A DNA stretch of 64,000 bases from Primulina eburnea. Taxonomy: Eukaryota > Streptophyta > Magnoliopsida > Lamiales > Gesneriaceae. Numbering within the stretch: the stretch's first letter is position 1; every line of letters begins with the position of its first letter. Position numbers and translations under genes: made by a program. Location: assembly GCF_022965805.1 (NCBI RefSeq), contig NC_133104.1, forward strand, positions 38,298,682-38,362,681. Reading direction: 5' to 3'. The notes beneath the pieces were generated by a model, which saw only the letters and a program-made list of their open reading frames with translations, had not been told where the DNA came from and made no database searches. Shown in pieces: positions 23,001 to 33,688 of the stretch.

Positions 23001-24977
23001 AGCTTGTTATATATTCTTGTAAAGACTATCACCATGATTAAGAAAGAGGAATGCAACGAATGTTCGAAATTTTTCTTCTTTCCAAACAACACACTTGATA
23101 AGATATTTTTATAATAATACGTTGATACTGATACATATCATCTCATATCGATACTACACTATTAAATGTTTGTTTGACTTGTTATAAATATATAAGCCCA
23201 ATTTTATTCCGTCACTAAGAAGTCCCCAACGACTTATCCTATATTTTCTTTCTATTTATGATAAATTCCACATACAGGATTACAAGACTCCGAATAGGAT
23301 GGAAATTGAGAATGAAAAAGTTGGTTTAGCAAGACCGTGACTTTTATGTTGAATTCATATTTTTGTTATCTTTTGTAAATTAAAAGATTGTTTCCGATCG
23401 AGGTATAAGGTAATGATCGAATTACGGTTCGGGGGCCCACACTTGACATACCACAATTCAGAAATATATCACAAATTCGACAATTTCTATCACTATTAAT
23501 TATGAAATTAAAATTATTTCCTATAATTTAAACTAAAACTAGTTGCACAGCAATCCTTCGAGTTTGTTATATTTCTTACAAAACATATACATTTCGCAGT
23601 CAAGACACTAAGAAAATTTACCGGAAAACAACTCATCATTAAGCATATCTTTTACAAAAAAAATACACATTCCGTTCACACTCAATTTTTGATCAATTGT
23701 AGAATGTTAAAAAAATTAACAGACTCTTCTTAGAATCCATCTACGTACTAGTTGTAGTAAAAAGTCAACACCTCGAAAGGTGATAAACCATTACATTATG
23801 CAAGAAGGGATAAAAATTACCTTAAAAATAGATGCCCAATAGTAATCATAATGGCATCGATATCTTTTTTTCTCAAATGGGTAGAACACGTGCTTGGCTT
23901 TGTAGTTTAATAATCCTAATTCACAGACCTTTGTTGACCTCAGATCAACACCTGAAAAGATATGCAATTCAGTGATAAGTGTGGGGCCTTCATTCACTGT
24001 GTTCTCCCTCACCATAAAGAAGTCAGTCTTTCACTTTAAAATGATACTCCAGGGTGGATTTTCACCAAGTGACTAGAAAAACAGTTAAATCTCGAGTGGC
24101 AAGGAGGAAGTTCAAATGCAAACAAGCTGATGATATTGCTTTTGACAAAGAAACTTGCATGAAACGACATATTAATTACAGATAACGCAAGAGGAGATCA
24201 TACAAGCATCGTCGAATATATTATGTATCGATACATCTCATCGTATCAGCAAAATTTTCTAAAATCAGGTACCAAGTAGAAACTCTGAATATCTACGACA
24301 AGTAAACTGGTTTGCATTTAATGCCCGGATAATGGTGGCTGAGCCAAAGACTACCTCCCAGTAGGAACTCCCCCTTTCGAAAGCAAATCTGGTTAATGAT
24401 AGCTGACTAGATAAATTTTTACATGAGACACAGATCAACCAGCTGCAAAAGCCCTTCAAAGACTTAACAGCAGCAGATGACTCCAGGGACCTAACTCATC
24501 CTTCCAATATGTACTGTGTAGTATCCCTAAATTTTCTAACCGACACCATCCAATCAGTTGTTCTACTCAGGTCCGTCAAGCAAGCAGACTCAATCTTTAT
24601 CTTTCTTTCTATATGCAATTGCCTGGTGAAGACAATGATTTTCCCTTAACACGCCCCATCATAATCCACTGACATTTCAATCCTTTGAAACTTTCTACGT
24701 AAATTCAATGATAAATAAATAAATATAATAGGCTGAAATTTTGGAAATGCAGATACTTACTGCTGGACACTATTCTACACTGGGAGGAGACGGAGATCGG
24801 GCACCAGATCGATAGATTTCCAATCAGAACCGCTAAATACAGTATGATAAACAAGATTAACAGAAATATTAAGAACGAAAACGCAAGAGCAAAACAGGAA
24901 CGCAAGATTATGCGATGAACACTGGCGTTAGCGTTTTCCTTTTTCCTCCGCTCCTCCTCCATTTCATGCGAATCCAT
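17092..24977 (-). CDS. conserved plant membrane protein of unknown function, 296 residues
   Basis: Five exons on the minus strand: 24977-24761, 23951-23821, 18772-18650, 18425-18298 and 17383-17092. They sum to 891 nt with consistent phases and GT-AG sites. The N-terminus MDSHEMEEERRKKENANASV precedes a long hydrophobic helix (about residues 22-53, FLIFLLILFIILYLAVLIG). The middle, presumably non-cytosolic, carries conserved-looking Cys residues (SSQCRIVSS, STKVCELGLLNYKAKHVFYP, SNCRPNFGAAWLTKDKFKV, YQCWYTLGISKV, FDCQAQDPSTVE). Two C-terminal helices follow (MIAGLIAGLATSFLSITLAA and FLVYFSFMSWVTF). I recognise it as a plant-wide protein type but not a named family. The two large introns hold transposons. 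Confidence 0.8.
18917..19595. mobile_element. non-autonomous hAT element (679 bp) in an intron
   Basis: Ends CAGGGACGGAGCCAGGAT and (complement of the right end) CATGGGCGGAGCCAGCAT form the terminal inverted repeat. An exact 8-bp duplication ATCTTTAG flanks it at 18909-18916 and 19596-19603. Eight-base duplications and CAGGG-type ends define hAT. The interior is AT-rich and non-coding. It lies in intron 2 of the membrane-protein gene. Confidence 0.9.
20015..20460. repeat. GATACG-rich degenerate repeat element
   Basis: The left side reads GGACACGGATACGGATACGA and the right side has GTCGTATCGTCGTATCC and ATACGATACTCATACC, with TA and CA microsatellite DNA between (about 20226-20340). The two sides are loosely inverted, as in a decayed foldback element. 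Shorter related pieces occur near 23110-23160 and 24220-24245. Confidence 0.5.
20636..23091 (+). mobile_element. Ty1/copia retrotransposon, internally deleted
   Basis: The left LTR ends at 20837 (CTTTCCAAACTACA) and the primer site TGGTACCAGTTAGCC follows. The right LTR is about 22890-23091, ending CTTTCCAAACAACA. About 140 bp of the two LTRs match closely. The gag region (20863-21840) has FPSIHIICHNLNGRNFFQWS and a CPKCRKPTHTLETCW zinc knuckle. A short protease-region trace (ALFVPKLTCNLLSVSKLNRD) follows, then the sequence jumps to the C-terminal RT/RNase H region: LLKETGMLGCKPVDTPMNPN, YQRLVGKLIYLTHTRPAIGF, FCDNQAAISISKNPVHHDRT, KHVEVDRHFI. Integrase and most of RT are gone and frames are broken. 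It sits antisense in intron 2 of the membrane-protein gene. Confidence 0.88.
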
Positions 24978-25688
24978 GGGGATTTTCTAAGATAAATTAT
25001 GGGTGGGCTGCACTAAATCCGGCGGTGAAATTCACCGTCACCGGCGATTTCATCCGGTGATCGGGGGTCTTTGTGGACGCTAAAATGGACTTCGCTCTAT
25101 TTATTTACCGTTGTGTATTCACCGTGTGGTTTGTAGGTGCGGGTCAAACCCATCGCCCGTCAACGAATGTAATAAAAAATAATATTTATTATTCTCAAAA
25201 TTGTCCACTTATTCCTTCAACAAAACAAATGTCCACTTAGATCTCTTAAAAAAAAACAAAAACAAATTCTTCCACTTGTAACCATAGGGAAATCACTTTT
25301 TTATACATTAACATTTAAAACTTTAACTCATTAAACTTTTGTTCTTAGTTCACTAATTTTTATTTCGAATTATTTTGATTCATTTACTAATTTGTATAAA
25401 TCGTTAAGGTGGTGTCATGTACATCATCATTTTTCGACTTCCACGTAAAAAAAATTTATTTTATTTTTCACATTCTGATTAGATCAAATGATATGATTAA
25501 TGAATATAAATAACTTTCACGATATTTTAAAATATAAAAAAAAAACTTATATTATTTTTATGAATAAAATAAAGTAATGATGAGGTCTTAAATAATATTT
25601 ATAATTTGATAATTAGGTATGAAAGATCTTTTATCCTTCATTTTATTTATACTAAAACAAAAAATAATTGCTTCCTTAAAAAATATCC
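24978..25688. other. promoter region of the membrane-protein gene and intergenic
   Basis: About 24978-25160 is GC-richer (GGCGGTGAAATTCACCGTCA) and should be 5' UTR or promoter of the minus-strand gene. The rest is AT-rich. Confidence 0.4.
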
Positions 25689-27762
25689 CTATCTTTCATC
25701 GCCACTCCAAACATCTTTCATCTTTGGGCCAAGGGGTCCCTTCTCCCCATAAACTTCATTGGGCAGCAGATTCAGCTTCTTCCCCGGCAGCAGCTTCTCC
25801 ACCTTTCTCAATTCTTTGCCGAAATCATAATTTACTTTAGGACCCCATTCTCTGGCATAGTTCAGCCACGGCGGCTCAACCACCTCCTCCGCTGACACCA
25901 CCGAAAACCTGGACCCGGTGTCCATCACGATTCCACTTTTTGCAGCTTCATTCCTCAACCCAATATTACCAGCCCCCTGTAAAAAAAGCCCCGCGGTGGA
26001 ATAGCTTGCAGTGACCGTTTAACGAGGAGTAGGCCACGAATTTGTTCCCATTTTGGAATTCCAAAGCGGAGGAATCAACCCATTTACCCCCACTGTGTTC
26101 GGAGAAGTAAACTTTGTTAGTACCCCATCGAAGTTGCTGATTCTAAGCGTCAAATGCTCCCAGTCTCCCACGTGTTCTCCGATTTTCCCGAGTGAAATTT
26201 TTTTGAATATTCCTATCTTTGCTGTTGCGGGGCCATTAAAGGGGTAGAATAGCCACACTTGAATGTCGGTAAATGTTGCTCCAAGCACTGGTTTGATGTG
26301 TATATAAGCTTCTGCGGATTGCAAATCTCCTTTCTTCACTCTTTCTCTGGCTTCTTCATCAATTGGCAGGTCTAGCCAGTATGCGCCGTCATTTGAGCCC
26401 CCTTGCGGAAGATTTGAGCCATCGGGCTCAATTGGGACAGGTCTTGACTCGTCTCCTTTGTGTATAGCAATGCACCATTGCTGAAAAACCAATTTACTGA
26501 AGAGGGCAGTTGAATCTCTTTGGGATGGAAGTAAATATACGGCGCATATGTCTTGAATAATGCTTCAACTTGGCTTAGATTAGGCATGGAAGATAAGTTG
26601 AGATTGTTGTTCTTCAGACGAGATAAAGGTGGGATGGAACTAGAAGTATCATTGGCGGTGTTTTCTTGGATAAAGAATGTGTCTGTGCCAAGTGTTTCTG
26701 CTGCCATCCCTCCGTTATTTGGTCGTAAATCATGTATATTCAATCCATTATGTGCCCAAATCAAGTTATCAGATTCTGATTCATCTGCGAAGTCGGATCT
26801 AACACATGCAATCTTGTCTAGAGGAGGCTTATCAGGGGACGATGTAACGACATACCCGACGGCTCTGTAGCCGTCGGATGGTTTTGGGAGCCAGAAGTAA
26901 GCAGTGTCTTCCGATCCATTTGTCTGGCTACTGTTAACCCAAACTTGAGTGTAGTCAATTGGACTCTTCAAGATCTGGCCTGATTGATCGCTTGCATCAG
27001 ATTTTCCCACCAAAACCCAACCAAAAAGGGGTTGATTATTTGGTTGGGCATAGCTACCAAGCATCGAGAAACCATCTGGTATTGGAGATGGCTCAAAAAA
27101 CGTCACCCCTAGATTGTCTGGTCCTCCGGTATATGTTACCCCGATTTTCTTGAAAGATGATATTTGAAGCAACTGAAGGCCCTCCTATGTCCATTACTCC
27201 TCTTCCAAAGCCACCACCTGTCATTCAGGCAAAACCAAACATAAGGCCCGCATAGCCGGTGAAAGCGATACCATGCTAGAAGTTTCAAACCCAAAATACT
27301 AGTCCAAGTGGTGTCATTTATCAAGTCGATATGTTACTTCACAACAACTTTGCGACCCCATTTGAAATCTTAACATTGTTCATTCGTGAAATTTTGGATG
27401 ACTTTCACCCACCAATTTGTCAAATCTAAAGCTGGTTAGTCTTTCTCGTATCACTCTTTTCGCTCATCCAATTTCGACAAAACCACTTGGGTTTGGTCAT
27501 AACTACAAACGCCAGACTTGAAACCCAAAAACTTATACATTACAAAGAAAAGATTCCTACGTTTATGTCATTTCCCTGCTGTTTATAAAACCAATGTGGG
27601 GTGTTTTAATGTTACCTGAATGCCTGAAATGGAGTTGAGAAATAACGAACCTGAAGGCCAAGAGGGCAGTGGAGAAGGAAGCTTGAAAATGGTGTCGATA
27701 GGCAGAGAATTACTTGATCCCATGTCTGATGAAGATTCATTGCTACTCAGACAATTCCCCAT
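25689..27762 (-). CDS. DUF946 / VPS62-like protein, reading frame interrupted
   Basis: Exon 1 is 27762-27651 (MGNCLSSNES to FKLPSPLPSWPSG) and exon 2 is 27217-25689, starting GGFGRGVMDIGG. Family landmarks in order: QISSFKKIGVTYTGGPDNLG, FEPSPIPDGFSMLGSYAQPN, PLFGWVLVGKSDASD, YAPYIYFHPKEIQLPSSVNW, PIEPDGSNLPQGGSNDGAYW, GEHVGDWEHLTLRISNFDG and GKELRKVEKLLPGK. This is the plant DUF946 family named after yeast Vps62; its biochemical role is unknown. The MGNC start would allow N-myristoylation. Four one-base breaks: an extra C near 27180, one base missing near 26462, a missing A in an A-run near 26048, and an extra T near 26020. All other sequence is well conserved. Confidence 0.85.
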
Positions 27763-27910
27763 CACCAATAATCTCAGCATGACGATAAAGAAAACACTGA
27801 AATTGCTGGAGCGGATACATGTGCGTAAATGGAAAAGAAACAGACGGCTCAAAAACATATTCCAGGTATCAAGATTCAATCTTTTCATCTTCAAAATATA
27901 TGCACACTAG

Positions 27911-29893
27911 TCTCTCCCACACAACAAAGTTGTTGCTTCCTTAGCTGAATTTATGTTGAAAATCATCACCGGTATTTGGTACTTGCGTGCCGTGATCGGT
28001 GATCTCTCTCTCTCTTACATATTGAATTGGGGTGGCAGAATGATTGTTTCTCTGTGGATAAATAAAGAAAAAAGTCAAAGTTAACGGTTACCTAATTTTT
28101 AAGTCTAAAAGAATTAACGGAAACCAATAAATTTCTTTCAATTCAACGAAGTGCGGACTCCATTTATTCTTACAATTCGAACCCGACGGGAGAAAACAGG
28201 TGTAATTGGTTTTGACCAACAACTCAGCCAAACGCATAGCCATAACCGGCCAATCCACTTAGCCGCTCAATAAATAAATTTGAAAATTATGATATATGTT
28301 TTTGGTACTATTCATGATGATTCGTATAATTATTTTCAGCTTGCACGTGATAAATTCTTGTCTAATGCAATAATCAACAAATCACGCTAGTCAGCTAAAT
28401 ATCACTAGGCAAACGTTGTCCGACATGTTTGTCCGAAAAAAGTGTTGATAAGAAAATCGAACTCCTTACAATTAGTCCAGTGCTCATCTATTTCACCTAC
28501 TCGAATTAACCTCCTTCACAAACTATGATTCAAATAATCTTTGTAATATGTAAAGTTGACTTCCCTCTAAATTCTAGTTATTTAACAATCAAATTTCTTT
28601 GTCCATTTCATGTTTAACCAAATATAAACTCAAAATGCTGATTAATATGAATTTTTTAACCCGATTGAGTTTAATAACAATTATACATATTACTTTTGTA
28701 AAAAAAAATTAGTGGGTAGTTTAAGACATGAAAGTGAAACTATATGAACTCTAATCATATTTATTTGATTTAATAACAGTTTAACATATTTTGAACGTAA
28801 CATTTCGTAATCTATTCATTTATTTAGGTCCAACAGTACATCAGTTTATATATAGTAAGAAAAATTGACTCATTAACTACCATTTACGCCCATAATTACA
28901 TACTTTTAGAATTAAACTCAACCTAGAGTCTATAAAAAGAAATTAATTATCCATCACATTTACTACAATTTGGCTTTTAAAATTCCTAAGATGCATCAAA
29001 ATTAATTTCATATTCAATTAAAAAAAAAACGTTTAAATTGCACCACGATTTATAGCATTGATTGTTTTGTTGTAAGAAAATTATTTAAATAAAAAGGTTA
29101 AAAGCCATTTTCTATTAATAAATGATAAATTTTGTATTTTTATACACACGTGCATTTTAATTTGTTTGATAAATTACAATTTATTATGGTTAAAAATCAA
29201 CCATTGTATTAAACGTAAAAAATAATAATGATGATGATGATGATCACAACTATATTCTTAAAAATAATGTTAAGAAAAAGACATGATTAGACGATAACGG
29301 CGGAGATATAATTACGTGAAAAACATGTTTGGTTCAAATTAAACGATTCTAATGGTCATTATTTCTACGTTGTTGCATGTGATCCCTTATTCAACCAAAC
29401 AAACATCACCAACCTAGTCATGATTTTGAAAAAAATAGGATGATTTATGTAACAATTATGATTGTTTAAATGGAGAGAGTGGTGGTGAGGACACCCGCGG
29501 AGACATGTGCTGCTCCGTTCGGACGGTAGTTCGAGTGACTTATTTTTTATACATAAAATTTTGTCTTATTTTTCGAAAGCTCGAGGCTCTATTTGTCAAT
29601 ATTAGTTCAATCATGGTTTAGAAAATTCTAGCCATGATAAAAACGAAAATGTGGCGTGACGATGAATACAAGTAATGAGGAAGAATATATAATTTTGTGA
29701 ATTGATTGGTGCCATGCCGTATAAGTGTTAATTGTCGAATAATGGTTTGGCGATTTCACACTTTTACGTGTTCAAATAAATAAACGGTCCTCACGGAGGA
29801 GTCCATATCTAATATTAGGTGTGTGTGTATATATAAAAGACCCACAAAACTTTTATTTCATAAAACATGTATGATTATCTCTAAAAAGTATTA
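27911..29893. other. intergenic, AT-rich
   Basis: About 2 kb without recognised genes. A short GAT repeat (GATGATGATGATGATGA) lies near 29230. Confidence 0.4.
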
Positions 29894-30068
29894 GAGTAGG
29901 TCTCTTGTGAGACGATCTCACGAATCTTTGTCTGTGACGGGTCCTACTGATATTCACAATAAAAAGTAATACTCTTAGCATAAAAAGTAAATTTTTTTTG
30001 GATGACCCAAATAAAATATCCGTCTCACAAAATACGACACGTGAAATCGTGTAACACAAGTTTTTACC
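29894..30068 (+). mobile_element. GTGAGAC-family MITE, copy C (175 bp)
   Basis: Starts GAGTAGGTCTCTTGTGAGAC, ends TTTTTACC, with an exact 9-bp duplication AAAGTATTA at 29885-29893 and 30069-30077. Confidence 0.93.
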
Positions 30069-31007
30069 AAAGTATTAATGCCTACACAAAAGCTAGTAAG
30101 TGATAGATAATAAATAATTATATACGAAAAATTTACATTTTTAGTCTTATAATTTGCAATTTTTCATAACTTGTCTTGCAAATGGTGCATTTGCATTTTA
30201 GTCTTATAAATTTTTTAGTTATTTTTGGTAATGTTAACAGAGAATTTGTATTACAGTCATGTAACTTGTATTTTTTTTTTTTTTGTCCTATTTTACCAGG
30301 GTCCATTGTGTTTCTTTCCAAATAATTTTTATTTTAAAAAAAAAACGATACTTATGCAAGTTTTTTTTCAAAAAGTCATGTTAACATCCACATCTTCCAA
30401 AAAAAGGCGAAAAATGGAAAAAAAAAAAAAAAAATGCAAGTTACGATATCGAAAATGCAAATCCATCGCTAACATGACCAAAATAGAAAAACATATAAGT
30501 TACATCACGAAAAACTTAAATTTATCGTTAACAAGACAAAAAATGAAAAAAAAAAAAAACAAAAAAAAAACATGCAAATTATACGATTAAAAATACAAAA
30601 TCGTGTTAACAAGATGAAAAGTGAAATTGTATAAGTTATAGGAAAACAAATTATAATTAAAGTTCAAATCCTAGTAACATCAAGAACCGCACCTCAAATG
30701 TAATAAAAAATATCTTAAAAAATAGTTTGATAATTTATACCAGTTGTAGTAATAAATTATGTCTGTTGTGGATATACGCATAAATATAAAATGAAAGTAT
30801 TTTTAAAGTAATTATTATTTTGATGATGTTAGTTCAAAATATTTTGAGAATGAAAAGTTAATTATATAAATTTATGCGGTAAAAAATTATAAAATCGAAT
30901 CGTAAAATACCATTTTTATATTAATTCTGAATTTTATAACTTAATCAAGATTAATTCGAAAAGCTTACATTCAAATTTATTTTTATTACATTAAATAACT
31001 TTGTACT
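30069..31007. other. intergenic, A-run rich
   Basis: Many A and T runs and repeated phrases of the type AAATGAAAAAAAA/ATGCAAATT every 60-70 bp (about 30400-30650). No gene. Confidence 0.4.
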
Positions 31008-31189
31008 GAGTTGGTCTCTTGTGAGACGGTCTCACGAATTTTTATCTGTGAGACGAGTCAACCTTACCGATATTTAAAATAAAAAGTAATATATTAGCAT
31101 AAAAATAATATTTTTTCCATGGATTACCCAAATAAAAGATTAGTCTCACAAAATACGATCTGTGAGACTGTCTTACACAAGTTTTTGTC
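31008..31189 (+). mobile_element. GTGAGAC-family MITE, copy D (182 bp)
   Basis: Starts GAGTTGGTCTCTTGTGAGAC, ends GTTTTTGTC. Flanks CTTTGTACT and ATTTGTATT are 9-bp duplications with two mismatches, suggesting an older insertion. Confidence 0.88.
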
Positions 31190-31344
31190 ATTTGTATTAT
31201 ACATTTGATTCTGAAATCATAACGGATAATATTGATGAAAATTTGTTTTCACAAAAACTATCTTTCACCCCATAAATTAATCTTTCCCGTCTCTTTGAAA
31301 ATAATTCAATGTGATAAATAATAGTCTGTTATTTTCCATGACGT

Positions 31345-33462
31345 GTATATTCAATCTTGAAAATTTAATTACTTTTATTGAATTTTGTAGAGTTTAAAAG
31401 TTTAGAGCTATTGAACATAGACTTTTATAAACTCTATAAAAGTTTAGTGGTATCTAAATTAGATTTTTCTAAAGTCTTAAAAAGTCTAATGGTATTCAAA
31501 CTAGACTTTTTAGAAATCTATAAAAATCCATAGGTTTCCATAGATTTACAATGATTCTAATATAATTCTTTATGTACAAACCTTAAAACTCTATGTACAA
31601 CTATAGAAACTCAAAAATTGTCTTCTACTCACCATAGAGATTTTGGTAGACTTTAATCTAAAAAAATATCTTTCTCATTCATATATCTCTATTCTTCATT
31701 CAAAGATGACGCTTTTCTCCTGTATAGAGACAAGTTGAGAGTTCCTCGAATTTCAGAGGTATGATTGAACTAAGCCAATGTTTGTTGATTTCTCGAAAAA
31801 TAAAGTATCAGTAAACGCAGACCTTATACATAAAACAAGAATATGATTTTGTGCATTCATATGGTAGGAGCTTTCAATTTCAGAAAAGTTCCAAAGGCAT
31901 TATAAACAAGCTATGAAACAAAACTTCATTCTAATATATTTTGCAAAATGTCCTCGAGATTATCACTACATGTATAAATTATAAACTAAGAAAATAACAA
32001 CAAGATAAAAAAAAATTCCCAAGTGAGCACAAGCTAAAAAACCCAGCTTTAAAAATATCATAGAAAACAGAACGGTGGCATCCATTGTTATTACCATCTC
32101 ATTATTATTTATTATCTCATGCATCACCATTTTGTAATGTTAAATTTTATTATTTTTAATTAACAAAAAAAAGGAAAAAGTTAGGTACGGTATAAATATA
32201 ACTTATTGATAACCTTCTCGTAATAATCAATTGAATTGGAAAATATTATTATATTTAAGTAACTATATTTTATTCAAATTTAGTAACTTTTTAATGTCCA
32301 ATATATATAATTCATCAGTAGTGTACATGATTTTACTTTTCAAACGATAATAAGAAAAATCTTAAGATATAAATATGTAGTGAAAACGAATTCAAATTTT
32401 CTATTAGTAGCTTCGAACCTTAGCAAATGTAATTCGAAAAAAATGAGAGGATAATGATTATGATGATACATGATGGTGAAGATTAATTTAGAGTGGTGAT
32501 ATTTTTTCTCTTTTCTGAGATAAAATAGTGGTATTTCAATTATTAATTTAAGGAAATGAATTTTCATTTAATAAAATTGTTGGAAATGAAGTTTTATTAG
32601 TTCCCTAATGTAAGCAAATATATCTTGGACATAATAGGGGTTAGGGATGACAAGTTTCCCCAAGGAAAAACCGAAACGGGGATGAGATCCTCGATTTTTT
32701 CGGATTTGGGTATTTTTAAAAAAATCTCCGAAATAGTTTGTGCCAGATTGCACAATTTTCTTCGAAAGGAGTGTCGATTTGATGAATTTCCAGTTGAACC
32801 AAATAATGAATTTCCACGACCTTCAGCAGAACAAGTTTACGAGGATAACAACTTTGATCAAATATTTGACACTGAAGAACAACAACGAGCAAATGCAAAT
32901 GCATGGAAGGATATTATAGCAAATCAAATGTGGAGTGACGTTGATCATATTAACAATAACAAAACTTAGATTTTTTAATTAAAAAACTGCTTAAATTTTT
33001 ATCAAATTTCATAATGTTTTGATTTAAATTTATATATATGCTTATAAATTAAAATTTTATTGATTAATTATCTATGCATGTTGAGTAGTCACGGGGATTG
33101 AAATTTTGATTTTGTTAAATAGAATTGTGATTTTTTCATATATTAAACATATTTACTTTTTAAATAAGTAAATTTATTTCAAAATGAAAATATTATTTGT
33201 GTTAAATAATTATTAGTTCAAAGAAATTATATATATATATATATATATTATATAAATAAAAATACAAAATTTATATCATTAATCAAAAAATTTACAAATA
33301 TCTATCAAAATTCTTGCAAAAAATTTACAAAAGTCCATGAAATTCTATTTAAAAATCCGTGTGATTCTATAAAAATCAATAAAAATCTATCAAATTTACA
33401 TAAATATTCATTTAAAAAAAATAATTGAAAATCATTAAATCTCGCCTTGAATACACCCCACT
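31345..33462 (+). mobile_element. PIF/Harbinger deletion derivative with transposase C-terminus
   Basis: The right end, read on the complement, is GGGGTGTATTCAAGGCGAGA, a Harbinger-type terminus. A weaker partner GTGTATATTCAATCTTGAAA lies near 31345. At 32730-32969 the plus strand encodes RLHNFLRKECRFDEFPVEPN, then YEDNNFDQIFDTEEQQRANA and WKDIIANQMWSDVDH, the C-terminal tail of a plant Harbinger transposase. Subterminal DNA on both sides is rich in short AGACTTTT / AAATCTATA phrases. Most of the transposase is missing. Outer boundaries are approximate and no target duplication was confirmed. Confidence 0.6.
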
Positions 33463-33556
33463 AAAAAAAACCTATTTTATTTGGTTCGGTCTATGCATCC
33501 AGAATAGACAACAAGAGCCCAAGAGCCACTCCACTCCAACTTTATATTTTCACTTT

Positions 33557-33600
33557 TTTCGCGCCTCTTCGTCTTCCCTCCTCTCCTCCACCTAGGGTTT
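33557..33600 (+). promoter_or_regulatory. E2F-type site and telo-box upstream of RPA1
   Basis: TTTCGCGC at 33557-33564 fits the E2F consensus TTTSSCGC and TAGGGTTT at 33593-33600 is a telo-box. Both are 90-135 bp before the ATG. E2F control of DNA replication genes, including RPA subunits, is established in plants, so S-phase expression is a reasonable inference. Confidence 0.65.
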
Positions 33601-33688
33601 TCAAAAACTCCCAATCTTCCCCTAGAATCCACATAGTAGATCAACTAATAAATTTGTTCTTCTGATAACAACCGCTGATTTCAACGAT

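Noticed and set aside
26553..26870. 105-residue plus-strand frame (MNNASTWLRLGMEDKLRLLF)
   Set aside because: It is antisense to the VPS62-like exon, whose protein is clearly homologous.
30225..30590. 121-residue Lys-rich frame
   Set aside because: Composition reflects A-runs and there is no recognisable domain.
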